A stretch of 59,835 nt of DNA from a virus, in the IMG/VR virus record IMGVR_UViG_3300037963_005433, positions 1-59,835 of that record, one strand, 5' to 3'. Below are positions 30,911 to 39,756 of this stretch, one piece after another (positions within the stretch are counted from its first letter, which is position 1; every line of letters begins with the position of its first letter). Under the pieces are notes generated by a model. It did no database searches. It was not told where the DNA came from and saw only the letters and a list, made by a program, of their open reading frames with translations. Made by a program: the position numbers and the translations under genes.

Positions 30911-32905
30911 GTGGCTAATCGCAGGATCAGCGAATTACAAGAGATCGCAGGTATTGACCTAGCGGAAGCCGACCTATTTACGGTGGTACAGGTCGCTGAA
31001 GCCGACCCGGCTATTAAGAATAAAAAGCTAACAATCTCTGGGACCAAGGCGTATTTAGATATTTTCTATTTACCGAGGACTGGTGGCACGGTCAGTGGGT
31101 CCGTAACGATCCAAGAAGACCTTACTGTCAGTGGTCTTTCTACCTTATCGAGTGGTCTTAACGTCACTCAAACAGGAAATATTGAGACATTATTTGTCTC
31201 TGGTAATGCAACTATTACCGGCACGACATCAGGTACCACTTTTACTGGTACGACGATTAACGCAACAAATATTACTGCAAATGAGCTGACTGCAACAACA
31301 TTCAGCATTACAACCCTGTCAGGCGTCTCTGGTATCTTCACAGACACCGTGATTGCAACCACGGGTACGATTACCGGCGCAACGGGTGCATTTACTCGAA
31401 TTGTTGGTCAAAGTGGCGTTGTTAGTAATACCTTAGAAGTTGGAACAATTACTGGTGATTTCGGTGCTTTTGGTACCGTCACCGGCGTCAATATCCTTGG
31501 CACGACTCAGGTTTCTGGTGCTACCGTCACGGGTCAGGAAGCGGAGTTTACATCAGGCACCTTCCAAACCTTGCTTACTGATGGGTTTGTTACCCAAGGT
31601 GATTTAACAGTTTCGGGTACCTTTATCGCAGAGGGGTCGGGCTTCTTCTCTTCCGGTGTCAATATAACTGGCACGTTGAGTGGAACAACCGTCACCGGAA
31701 CCAACGCTCAGTTTACAAACGTCACTGGCGTTAATGTTATTGGAACCACACAAGTTTCTGGTGGAACCGTTACTGGTGGATTGGCTCAGTTCACGACCTT
31801 AACCGGTGGTACTGCAGGGTTTACAACAGTTACTGGTAATACAGTCACAGGCAATACCGGTAACTTCACTTCGATCAATGCGATCACCGCTAACTTCACC
31901 ACGGGTGTTATCCGTGAAGAATTAACGGTTACCGGAGACGCAGACGTCAAAGGCACATTTATTGCCGAAGGTTCCGGCTTCTTTTCCTCAGGTGTTCACA
32001 TCACGGGTGAGGTCAGTGGTGTCACCTTTACAGGCACGGCTGCAGGCTTTACGACTGTCACTGGAACTACAGTTACCGGCACCACAGTCAACGCTGTTAC
32101 TGGTGTTTACACCACCCTGCTGTCTGGCGCGACCGTTACCGGCAACACCCTGCAAGCCACCACTATCACCGGCGGCACTGCTGGCGTCACCACCCTTACT
32201 GGTGCAACCGTTACAGGTACTAACGCAAATTTTGCTACAGGTACCTTCGGAAACCTTTTCGTCAATGTTCATACAATTACTGGCAGCCTTACCGTTTCCG
32301 GTGATTTAGAGGTTGATGGGGACGCTAGCTTCGCGTCAGGCGTCAACGTTACAGGAACTCTAAGCGGAACAACCGTCACTGGAACCAATGCGCAGTTCAC
32401 CAATATCACTGGTGTCACTGTTGTTGGTACCACCACTGTTTCCGGGGCAACTGTCACTGGTAATACAGGCCAGTTTACCAATGTCACTGGTGGAGCAGCA
32501 GGTTTTACGACTGTTACAGGTACCACTGTTACCGGTACATCTGCACAGTTTGTCGGTGGTAACTTTGCGACCAGTGTTACGGGCACCACGATTACAGGTA
32601 CGACAGTCAATGCAGTAACTGGCGTTTATACAACCTTACTTTCCGGAGCCACCGTCACTGGTAATACGGGCCAATTCACAACACTTACGGGTGGTACCGC
32701 AGGCTTTACCACCGTCACAGGAACGACTGTTACAGGAACAACCGCAAACTTTGCCAGTGGTGTCTTCTCTGTACAAGCGTCAGGCGTGACAATTACTGGA
32801 ACAAGCGGTCTTTTTGGGACCACGCTGCAGATTAGTGGTGCCAATGTTGCTACTACTGCAATCTCAGAAGAGAACTCAATTGTGTTTGCAATTGCCCTTG
32901 GTTAA
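30911..32905 (+). CDS. Repeat-rich tail fibre protein (TVTGTT repeats)
   Basis: A 664-residue protein from GTG 30911. The N-terminus (RRISELQEIAGIDLAEADLF, KKLTISGTKAYLD, YLPRTGGTVSGS) is the attachment domain seen in cyanophage fibres. Residues about 100-640 are made almost wholly of Thr/Gly/Val-rich units of the form [FV]T-x-[VL]TG-[GTV]-x-A-x-F-T, which fits a long trimeric beta-helix shaft. The C-terminal 20 residues end in an Ala-rich hydrophobic tip (SIVFAIALG). It probably forms an elongated receptor-contacting fibre with the accessory genes that follow. Confidence 0.85.
   Translation: MANRRISELQEIAGIDLAEADLFTVVQVAEADPAIKNKKLTISGTKAYLDIFYLPRTGGTVSGSVTIQEDLTVSGLSTLSSGLNVTQTGNIETLFVSGNATITGTTSGTTFTGTTINATNITANELTATTFSITTLSGVSGIFTDTVIATTGTITGATGAFTRIVGQSGVVSNTLEVGTITGDFGAFGTVTGVNILGTTQVSGATVTGQEAEFTSGTFQTLLTDGFVTQGDLTVSGTFIAEGSGFFSSGVNITGTLSGTTVTGTNAQFTNVTGVNVIGTTQVSGGTVTGGLAQFTTLTGGTAGFTTVTGNTVTGNTGNFTSINAITANFTTGVIREELTVTGDADVKGTFIAEGSGFFSSGVHITGEVSGVTFTGTAAGFTTVTGTTVTGTTVNAVTGVYTTLLSGATVTGNTLQATTITGGTAGVTTLTGATVTGTNANFATGTFGNLFVNVHTITGSLTVSGDLEVDGDASFASGVNVTGTLSGTTVTGTNAQFTNITGVTVVGTTTVSGATVTGNTGQFTNVTGGAAGFTTVTGTTVTGTSAQFVGGNFATSVTGTTITGTTVNAVTGVYTTLLSGATVTGNTGQFTTLTGGTAGFTTVTGTTVTGTTANFASGVFSVQASGVTITGTSGLFGTTLQISGANVATTAISEENSIVFAIALG
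31200..32780 (+). repeat. Tandem degenerate repeats coding the fibre shaft
   Basis: Units such as GTCACTGG, ACCGGTAC/ACAGGTACC and longer blocks recur through the shaft. For example, a block coding GSGFFSSGVNITG occurs near 31637 and 31975, and one coding GVYTTLLSGATVTGN near 32100 and 32620. This repeat structure favours recombination and length change. Confidence 0.8.
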
Positions 32906-32908
32906 AAG

Positions 32909-32947
32909 CCTTATAATTAAGGAAACTGTGATCTGTATCTATAAATA
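32909..32947 (+). promoter_or_regulatory. Palindromic TATAAT plus TATAAATA before small tail gene
   Basis: CCTTA-TAAT-TAAGG (32909-32922) is a perfect palindrome containing TATAAT at 32912. TATAAATA lies at 32940-32947, one base before the ATG at 32949. If the octamer acts as a -10, transcription would start at or inside the gene; the upstream TATAAT is a better promoter candidate. Confidence 0.45.
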
Positions 32948-32948
32948 A

Positions 32949-33320
32949 ATGGCCCGTTTCATTTCGGTTGTTAGGCAGAGTATCGGTAGCGGGTCAGGCA
33001 ATGTCACTCCCGTTATTACCGGCACTACAAACTCAAGTGGTGTCCCTGCCAATACCTATGGTGTTTTGTTAAGTGTTTTGGCTTCTAACACCAGTGCCAA
33101 CGCACAGAACGTAACTGTTGAATTGGTTAAGTCCGGTGCCAGTGTTACTGGTTCCTTGGTGACATCTGGTGTCGTTCCCAATCAATCTTCGCTTGAATTT
33201 TTGACTGGCAATAAAGTAATTGTCGAGTCAGAAGATGTCATCCGAGCATATGCCGGTACCGGTAACGCCGTTGATGTCACCGTTTCATACATGCTGAATT
33301 CCCAAGACAACAACATCTGA
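32949..33320 (+). CDS. Small beta-rich tail-associated protein
   Basis: A 123-residue protein from ATG 32949, rich in Val, Ser, Thr, Asn and Gly (SIGSGSGNVTPVITGTTNSS). It shows alternating beta patterns throughout and no cysteines. It lies between two fibre genes and probably forms part of the fibre or its attachment. No family is recognised beyond this. Confidence 0.65.
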   Translation: MARFISVVRQSIGSGSGNVTPVITGTTNSSGVPANTYGVLLSVLASNTSANAQNVTVELVKSGASVTGSLVTSGVVPNQSSLEFLTGNKVIVESEDVIRAYAGTGNAVDVTVSYMLNSQDNNI

Positions 33321-33322
33321 TC

Positions 33323-35272
33323 ATGCCTTATATCGGTAACGTCATCAATTCTTTTGCTGTTGAAACTGGTAATATTAATGACCAGGCTGTAACAGCATCG
33401 AAGCTTAGTGCCACCGGTGGAACCAATGGTCAGGTTCTTGCGCTTGATTCTAATTTAAACCTTGAATGGGTAGCTGATCCTGCAGGTCAGTGGGTAACGG
33501 GAGACTCCAATGTTCTCACCTATTCAGAAGGCAATGTTGGCATTGGTGTAACGGCACCAACGTCTATCTTGGATGTGCGAGATAACCAAGATGGTGATGC
33601 AGCTGAAATTAAACTTTTTAACCTTGATCAAGGTAATACAACGACTCAAACTGCTGCTTTAGTCATGACGCCCGACGTTCGGGCAAATGGAGCAGAAATT
33701 TCTGTTGTTAAAGAAAACGCAGACTTTACGGCAAATGCTGATAAGGACGTAGCAATAACTTTCGCTCCTGTTTTGAATAACGCGGCAGCTGAGCGGATGC
33801 GTATCGATAGCTCGGGGCGGTTGTTGATTGGAACGACTGCCGCAGCTACCGCAGTACCCCCATCAGAATCTACTGCTTCTCTGCTGCAAGTATCAGCAAC
33901 AAACAACCCTGTTTCTATTGGATTAGTTAGATCTGATACTTCTATAACTAACGGTAACATTTTTGGCGGCATTCATTGGTACGGCACAGATACAACGTCT
34001 AACACTCCAACAATTCATGCTTCTATACAAGCTGCTGCAGATGGTGATCATGCAGCTGGAGATAATCCAAGCCGTCTTACATTTAGTACCACAGCAGACG
34101 GTGCAGCGACAGTAACCGAGCAACTGCGTATCAGTAGTGATGGAACTGTTGCTGTTACTGATAACTTAACAGTTAATGGGGTCCAGTATCCAGATGCTGG
34201 TCCGTTGAGCAATCGCAACCTGATCATCAATGGTGCGATGAACGTAGCGCAGCGTGGGACAACTCAAGCAAACGTTGCTGATAGTGCGAGCGAAGGCTAC
34301 AACACTATTGATCGCTTTGGAATACATTTTGCTAACTCTGCTGGAGGTGTTTGTACAATCAACCAAAGTACTACAACACCTACTCTTACTCAAGGTAGTT
34401 TCAGTCATTCTTATCACGTAGATGTAACAACAGCTGATACTTCACTTGCTGCTAATCATTACATTGTTGTTTTTCAGTTTATTGAAGCACAGGACATAAG
34501 AAATAGCGGGTGGGACTTTACAAATACAAATAGCCGTTTGACTTTATCGTTCTGGGCAAGATCGTCATTAGCTGGAACTTACTGTTGTCACTTAAGACAA
34601 GAGGACGTTACTAGCAGATACTATACTTTTGAATATACACTTGAAGCAGACACTTGGTTACACGTCACTCATTCTGTTCCAGGGGACGCAAGCGCTGAAT
34701 TTGATGACAACGCTAATGCAGGTTTAAGAGTCGGGTGGATGCTTGCGGCAGGTACAGATAGGGATAATGCTACAGCTAACCAATGGGCGACAAACATTGG
34801 AAACCCGGCAACATCTAATCAAGTCAATTTCTTTAATAACACTGCTAATGATTTCTTTTTGACGGGCGTCCAGCTGGAGGTCGGTGATCAGGCAACACCG
34901 TTTGAGCACAGAACTTTCGGTGATGATTTAGATAAGTGCAAGCGTTACTTCCAACGATATACCAATACTACTGGTTCTGCTTTTACAACAGGGATAAACG
35001 GAATTTTCAACAGTGACACACAATGTGCTCATGCATTCCCCTTCCAAAAAACAATGAGAGCCGCACCATCGTTTGCTATTAGCCAAACGAGTGATTTTGA
35101 CCTTGAACCTTTTGATGAACAACCAGATTCCGCTCCAACTCTTTTTGGCACTCCGAGCACAGACATAGCTATCATTGAAGCTACTTCACCAACGTCTCGC
35201 ACAAAAGGATTTGCCAGTATGTTAACAATAGATGTTGCCAATGGCTTCTTTGAATTCGATGCAGAACTTTAA
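33323..35272 (+). CDS. Tail fibre protein with SSGRLLIG module
   Basis: A 649-residue protein from ATG 33323, two bases after the previous stop. The N-terminus (MPYIGNVINSFAVETGNIND) is the typical attachment part of cyanophage fibres. Around 150-175 the unit AAERMRIDSSGRLLIGTTAA occurs, shared with the fibres at 36118 and 56696. From about residue 292, NRNLIINGAMNVAQRGT starts a large C-terminal beta domain found at fibre ends (putative carbohydrate-contacting part), including VQLEVGDQATPFEHR. No chaperone domain follows in the same gene. Confidence 0.85.
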   Translation: MPYIGNVINSFAVETGNINDQAVTASKLSATGGTNGQVLALDSNLNLEWVADPAGQWVTGDSNVLTYSEGNVGIGVTAPTSILDVRDNQDGDAAEIKLFNLDQGNTTTQTAALVMTPDVRANGAEISVVKENADFTANADKDVAITFAPVLNNAAAERMRIDSSGRLLIGTTAAATAVPPSESTASLLQVSATNNPVSIGLVRSDTSITNGNIFGGIHWYGTDTTSNTPTIHASIQAAADGDHAAGDNPSRLTFSTTADGAATVTEQLRISSDGTVAVTDNLTVNGVQYPDAGPLSNRNLIINGAMNVAQRGTTQANVADSASEGYNTIDRFGIHFANSAGGVCTINQSTTTPTLTQGSFSHSYHVDVTTADTSLAANHYIVVFQFIEAQDIRNSGWDFTNTNSRLTLSFWARSSLAGTYCCHLRQEDVTSRYYTFEYTLEADTWLHVTHSVPGDASAEFDDNANAGLRVGWMLAAGTDRDNATANQWATNIGNPATSNQVNFFNNTANDFFLTGVQLEVGDQATPFEHRTFGDDLDKCKRYFQRYTNTTGSAFTTGINGIFNSDTQCAHAFPFQKTMRAAPSFAISQTSDFDLEPFDEQPDSAPTLFGTPSTDIAIIEATSPTSRTKGFASMLTIDVANGFFEFDAEL

Positions 35273-35274
35273 TT

Positions 35275-35436
35275 ATGACTAAGCCTTACAAACTGGTTGT
35301 TAACTATCGCGGTGAAAATGCCTGCATTTTTCGGGTACATGACAACACTTCTATTCCATATTGCGAAGACAATAGGGATTATCAAGAGTATCTTGATTGG
35401 GTTGCTGAAGGCAACACACCTGATCCTGCTGACTGA
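35275..35436 (+). CDS. Small fibre-linked protein (53 aa)
   Basis: ATG 35275 lies two bases after the fibre stop, and the gene ends at TGA 35436. The product ends in CEDNRDYQEYLDWVAEGNTP plus DPAD. The DYQEYL-W-AEGNTP motif is one I recall after or at the end of many phage fibre proteins. A fibre-tip or assembly role is therefore likely, but no mechanism is known to me. Confidence 0.7.
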   Translation: MTKPYKLVVNYRGENACIFRVHDNTSIPYCEDNRDYQEYLDWVAEGNTPDPAD

Positions 35437-35495
35437 AACCGAATAATTGAATTTGGAATCAGTGCTTGATAAAATAAAAACAAAAGGATTTTAAA

Positions 35496-35846
35496 ATGGC
35501 TGTAACCACCACCTGGAACGTTGGGACTTTAGATTCCGCGCCAACAGAAGGTTCTCTCACTGATGTAGTGAAAACTGTACATTGGACTGTTTCTGCTGAA
35601 GAAACTGTCACCGTTGATGGTGTTGAAACCACCTACACCGCTTCCTCTTATGGTTCCGTCGGTCTGGAAGCTCCAGATGCTTCTGACTACACTGCTTTTG
35701 CAGACATCACTCTTTCTGGTGCTATCGATTGGGCCAAGGGTGCTATTGGAACTGATGAAGTAACAGCTCTCGAAAGCGGCTTGGCGAACAACATCGCTAA
35801 GCAAAAAAATCCCCCTATCGAATCAAAGCCCTTACCCTGGGCTTGA
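35496..35846 (+). CDS. Small beta-rich protein of fibre region
   Basis: A 116-residue protein from ATG 35496 with an AAAGGA site upstream. It starts MAVTTTWNVGTLDSAPTEGS, with further VVKTVHWTVSAEE. It is a common type of small protein next to fibres in marine phages, probably structural. Its last 12 residues are Pro-rich (NPPIESKPLPWA). A TATAAT site follows. Confidence 0.7.
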   Translation: MAVTTTWNVGTLDSAPTEGSLTDVVKTVHWTVSAEETVTVDGVETTYTASSYGSVGLEAPDASDYTAFADITLSGAIDWAKGAIGTDEVTALESGLANNIAKQKNPPIESKPLPWA

Positions 35847-35855
35847 TAATTAATC

Positions 35856-35861
35856 TATAAT
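35856..35861 (+). promoter_or_regulatory. TATAAT element before coiled-coil gene
   Basis: TATAAT lies 24 bases before ATG 35885, in a 38-base gap. It has the same form as the other gap sites. Confidence 0.45.
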
Positions 35862-35884
35862 TTGTTTAGTCCTTATCCACTACC

Positions 35885-36079
35885 ATGGCCTCTGTTCAGG
35901 AAAAGTTTGACTCCACTGTTGCAGAATTGCAAGCAACCGTTGATGAGTACAACAATGCTGCCAAAGTGATGGAAGCAGCCAAAGAAAAAGCCATTGCCCT
36001 TCAAGGTGCTGCACAAACTCTTCGGGAACTTCTTGATGATGAAGCAGCCCCTGAAGTAGTCACCCCGGAAGCCGAGTGA
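35885..36079 (+). CDS. Small coiled-coil protein (64 aa)
   Basis: ATG 35885 to TGA 36079. Nearly the whole product is one helix with heptad spacing (FDSTVAELQATVDEYNNAAK, then VMEAAKEKAIALQGAAQTL), ending in an acidic, Pro-rich tail. It could be a trimerisation or assembly chaperone for the adjacent fibre. Function is inferred only from position and shape. Confidence 0.65.
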   Translation: MASVQEKFDSTVAELQATVDEYNNAAKVMEAAKEKAIALQGAAQTLRELLDDEAAPEVVTPEAE

Positions 36080-36085
36080 AGTAAA

Positions 36086-36111
36086 ATAGGAACATATAAA
36101 TAAGTTCCTAT
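36086..36111 (+). promoter_or_regulatory. Eight-base palindrome enclosing TATAAATA before fibre gene
   Basis: ATAGGAAC, loop ATATAAATAA (TATAAATA at 36095-36102), GTTCCTAT; ATG 36118 follows six bases later. Either an operator-flanked promoter or an mRNA hairpin before the start. Confidence 0.55.
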
Positions 36112-36117
36112 ATCTAA

Positions 36118-38718
36118 ATGGCCTACATTGGACAGCAACCGGTAGTCGGTCGTTATATCCTCCTGGATCAAATTTCAGGAGGGTTTAATGGGACGACCAG
36201 TGGATTCACAATGTCCACCGCTGGTGGTGTTCAAGGCGTAAACCCAGGCCTTGCCCAAAACGTTTTATTGTCACTAGGTGGCGTTATCCAGCAGCCCGGA
36301 GTGGATTACACCATCTCGGGCTCTGGTATTACGTTTACAACCCCACCAGTTTCTGGTACAACCTTCTTTGCTACTGTCCTTGGTGATGCGCAGTCCGTTG
36401 GGACCCCAAGTGACGGTACCGTAACTCCTGCATCAATTGCGAGCGGGTTTGATTTTGGTTTCCCTAATGTCAATGTCACTGGTGTAATCACCATTGCATC
36501 AGGCAGTGCCGCTACGCCCTCACTGTCTATAACCGGGGATGTAGATACAGGCCTATACAGCCCCGCTGCTAACGCTATTGCCGTTACAACATCCGGTAAT
36601 GAGCGGATGCGTATCGACAGCTCGGGGCGGTTGTTGGTTGGAACGACCAGCGCAGTTGATTCGGGAGCCACTTCAAGCCTTCAAGTAGTAAACACCAGTA
36701 CAGCCATCATTGCTCTTGGGCGCGATGACTCGTCTATCAGCGCAGGAAACGATCTTGGAGCAATAAGGTTTTACGGCAATGACGGCGGTTCGTATCAAAT
36801 GTGCGCCGAAGTTATTGCAGAAGCAGATGGAGACCACGCGAATGACGATAAACCTTCACGGCTTGTATTTTCTACCACGGCAGATTCTGGTAGCAGCCCG
36901 GCGGAGCGAATGCGCGTCGGGAGCGATGGTAAAGTATTTTTTGGCAATTTTACTTCAGTTGGAGCTACTGCTTACATCGAGAAAGCAACAAGTGGTAGTT
37001 TTGAGCTAGATATTGTTGCAAGCCGGTCCACAACTACGAACCGAGATATTCGATTTTTCTCAAGATCGGATACAGAGTCGATGAGAATCGACACCTCGGG
37101 GCGGTTGCTGATTGGGACGTCTTCTGCAATCAATAGTGACAATTCTCCAAGTTTAGAAATAGTAGACACATCAACCGCTGTTTTAAGCTTTGGGCGAAAC
37201 GACACAACGATCAGTGCAGGAAATGCTCTTGGCTCTATAAAGTTTTTTGGAAATGACGGCGGCTCTTATCAACAATGTGCAGAGATTACTGCAACTGCCG
37301 ACCTTGATCACGCCAACAATGACAAACCAACCCGCCTAGTGTTCTCGACTACTGCAGACGCTGGTAGTAGCCCGACAGAGCGCATGCGTATCGACAGCTC
37401 AGGCAACGTTGGTATTGGTGTTTCGTCGCCCTCAAAAAGACTCCACGTTTCCAGCAGTAGCGCTGGAGTAGAAGAAGTTCAATGGCTAAATAATGCTCAA
37501 GCAGTTGGCGCTAATGTTGGAGCAGGTTTAGTTTTTACTGGCACAACAAGCAATAACGGTCTTGCGAGAATCGTAGGTGCATTCCAAGGCAGCGGAACTG
37601 GTGACGGTGGTTACTTGAAATTTGACACCAGGGCTGAGACCAGTGGCACATTAACCGAGCGGATGCGTATTGATAGGGCTGGGCGGTTGTTACTTGGTAC
37701 GACTTCTGCACGCGCACACCTTAATGATGGCAGCGACTCAGGACATTTCTTTTTAGAAGGAACTACGCAAGATACAACCACCTTAGCTATTGTTAGAAAC
37801 TCAGATAACGACGGTCCAGCTCACCTTGTTTTAGGTAAATCTAGAGGAGGATCAGCGAATTCGACGACTCGTGTCAACAATGGTGACACTATTGGGCACA
37901 TCAATTTTGAAGGTGCTGATGGCACTCATCTAATTAGGGCGGCACAAATTTCTTGTTTGGTGGCCGGAGACCCAGGTGCAAACGATATGCCTGGGTTATT
38001 AAAGTTTTCGACTACCCCTGACGGGTCAAATGCCCTGTCGGAGCGGATGCGAATTGATCGCGACGGACGGTTGATGGTTGGGAAATCAAGCGCCGGTGTA
38101 TCTAGTAGAGGCCCTGAATTTAGAACCGGAAATAATGATTATGCCGTAGTTTGTACGTCAGAAGATCATATTCCACAGGTCGTAAATCGCCTTGGTGATG
38201 AAGGGCAACTAATTCAATTCCGTCACGCTAATAGTACTGAAGGGGATATCTCTGTTTCTGGTAGTACTGTTTCATACAACGGTGGTCACTTGTCCCGTTG
38301 GTCACAACTTGCAGGAGGTGCAGCACGCATTGAAATTTTACGTGGCTCTGTGCTGAGCAACCTTAATGAGATGTGCGAGTGGGGAGAAGAAAACAACGAG
38401 CAGCTGAACCGCATGAAAGTCAGCGATGTCGAAGGTGATGCCAATGTTTCTGGCGTTTTCCAAGGATGGGACGATGACGATGACACCTACACCAACGACT
38501 TTTACTGCGCAATGACGGGTGATTTTGTTATCCGTATCGCTCAGGGCACCACCGTTGCACGCGGTGATCTGTTGATGTCAGCCGGTGATGGAACAGCAAA
38601 ACCGCAGGATGATGACATCGTACGTTCTAAAACCATCGCCAAAGTGACGAGCACTACTGTCTCAACAACTTATTCCGATGGCAGCTATTGCGTGCCGTGT
38701 GTTCTCATGGCTTGTTAA
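36118..38718 (+). CDS. Large modular tail fibre protein
   Basis: An 866-residue protein from ATG 36118. The N-terminal 130 residues (MAYIGQQPVVGRYILLDQIS, then GGVIQQPGVDYTISGSGITF) are a cyanophage fibre attachment domain. The shaft has at least six copies of a module with ERMRIDSSGRLLVGT, DDSSISAGN-LG-IRFYGNDGGSY and DH-DDKP-RLVFSTTADSGSS. The C-terminal 130 residues contain NEMCEWGEENNEQLNRMKVSD and a Cys-containing tip (YCVPCVLMAC). It is the largest fibre and probably the main host-recognition part. The fibre at 56696 shares its modules. Confidence 0.88.
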   Translation: MAYIGQQPVVGRYILLDQISGGFNGTTSGFTMSTAGGVQGVNPGLAQNVLLSLGGVIQQPGVDYTISGSGITFTTPPVSGTTFFATVLGDAQSVGTPSDGTVTPASIASGFDFGFPNVNVTGVITIASGSAATPSLSITGDVDTGLYSPAANAIAVTTSGNERMRIDSSGRLLVGTTSAVDSGATSSLQVVNTSTAIIALGRDDSSISAGNDLGAIRFYGNDGGSYQMCAEVIAEADGDHANDDKPSRLVFSTTADSGSSPAERMRVGSDGKVFFGNFTSVGATAYIEKATSGSFELDIVASRSTTTNRDIRFFSRSDTESMRIDTSGRLLIGTSSAINSDNSPSLEIVDTSTAVLSFGRNDTTISAGNALGSIKFFGNDGGSYQQCAEITATADLDHANNDKPTRLVFSTTADAGSSPTERMRIDSSGNVGIGVSSPSKRLHVSSSSAGVEEVQWLNNAQAVGANVGAGLVFTGTTSNNGLARIVGAFQGSGTGDGGYLKFDTRAETSGTLTERMRIDRAGRLLLGTTSARAHLNDGSDSGHFFLEGTTQDTTTLAIVRNSDNDGPAHLVLGKSRGGSANSTTRVNNGDTIGHINFEGADGTHLIRAAQISCLVAGDPGANDMPGLLKFSTTPDGSNALSERMRIDRDGRLMVGKSSAGVSSRGPEFRTGNNDYAVVCTSEDHIPQVVNRLGDEGQLIQFRHANSTEGDISVSGSTVSYNGGHLSRWSQLAGGAARIEILRGSVLSNLNEMCEWGEENNEQLNRMKVSDVEGDANVSGVFQGWDDDDDTYTNDFYCAMTGDFVIRIAQGTTVARGDLLMSAGDGTAKPQDDDIVRSKTIAKVTSTTVSTTYSDGSYCVPCVLMAC

Positions 38719-38734
38719 GTATTTATTTAAAACC

Positions 38735-39022
38735 ATGGTTTTTAAAATCCTAATTACCGTCCTTGCCTTGGCACCCAACGCCTTGATTGGTTACGTTTAC
38801 TTCAATCGTGATGCAATCATTCAGCAACAGAAAGACGCTCTAATGAAAACATTGAGTGGTCAAATGACTGAACAACTCAGCAAACAAACCAAAGCTCTTA
38901 CAGGCAACATGGACTCTTTGTTTACTGATAAAATCAAACCAGAAATGGACACCCAACATCAAGGACAACTTGATGCGCTGCCCAAGGAAACCGGCCCTGC
39001 GATTCCTTTCACAACACCGTGA
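38735..39022 (+). CDS. Small membrane protein with helical tail
   Basis: A 95-residue protein from ATG 38735 (an earlier frame start lies inside the fibre gene). Residues 1-20 form a hydrophobic helix (VFKILITVLALAPNALIGYV) that could be a signal anchor. The rest is Gln/Lys/Thr-rich helix. Its stop overlaps the next GTG (GTGA). A holin or spanin-like accessory is possible; there is no clear proof. Confidence 0.65.
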   Translation: MVFKILITVLALAPNALIGYVYFNRDAIIQQQKDALMKTLSGQMTEQLSKQTKALTGNMDSLFTDKIKPEMDTQHQGQLDALPKETGPAIPFTTP

Positions 39023-39756
39023 TCAATATTCCGGACATTGGGATACGATCCATACGGATTGTGCAAATTCCTGATGTCCACTCTTGGACACAAATTGCAC
39101 CGTTAAATATTCCTCATGCACCACCAGTAACTCTAGAGATCGGCCTACCGATTATCAATATACCTGGTTGTGTTGAAGCACATGAACAGAACAATAAGTC
39201 ATCCACGATCTTTAAAGATGACAGCAACGGTGTAAAAGTATTTTGTGATGCAGGAGTACCTTCATACAATCCAATCGACTACAACCCAGAGCAATTAATA
39301 TACACAACCATCCCTGGCGTCCCCAATACACCAACATCTCCTCCTACCGAAACACCTGCGGTCCCTAGCCAACTACCTAGTCCTGGAGCGGGTTTTAAGC
39401 CCCCTGCACCCAGTAACGACGAAGAGGAATGCACGGAAAACTGCGAGGAGCAACCAAAAAAAGTTGAAGAAATTAAGCCGAAAGAAAAGTTAGAACTTAC
39501 CGATTATTTACCTGACTTACCTACAACAACTACTACAGCAGCTATTGCGATTGTTGCGACTTCCTCTGCTCTATTAGCAAAGCCGCTTGCCGACTTGCTT
39601 CTAAAACTGATAAAGCCGACTGTGAAGAAGGCCCAGAAGAAATTGCTTGACGCACTTGGGAAGAAGACGAAGACTGAATCGGTGCGTGAACGTGTTCTTG
39701 CTCAACGTGATCGGAACCGTGCGATTCTTGCTTTACGGCGGGCTCTGAAGAAATAG
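39019..39756 (+). CDS. Proline-rich protein with C-terminal membrane helix
   Basis: A 245-residue protein from GTG 39019. The N-terminal 85 residues are Ile/Pro-rich beta (IPDIGIRSIRIVQIPDVHSW). The middle is a Pro/Thr linker and an acidic patch with two cysteines (EEECTENCEEQPKK). A Thr/Ala-rich hydrophobic segment (TTTTTAAIAIVATSSALLA) is followed by a very basic end. I recall similar proteins in cyanophages without function. The last 215 bases are antisense to the C-terminus of the next minus gene. Confidence 0.65.
   Translation: MINIPDIGIRSIRIVQIPDVHSWTQIAPLNIPHAPPVTLEIGLPIINIPGCVEAHEQNNKSSTIFKDDSNGVKVFCDAGVPSYNPIDYNPEQLIYTTIPGVPNTPTSPPTETPAVPSQLPSPGAGFKPPAPSNDEEECTENCEEQPKKVEEIKPKEKLELTDYLPDLPTTTTTAAIAIVATSSALLAKPLADLLLKLIKPTVKKAQKKLLDALGKKTKTESVRERVLAQRDRNRAILALRRALKK

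Noticed and set aside
31200-32780. CRISPR-like periodic repeats.
   Set aside because: The repeats are in-frame coding units of a fibre shaft without constant repeat and unique spacer structure; no cas genes are present.
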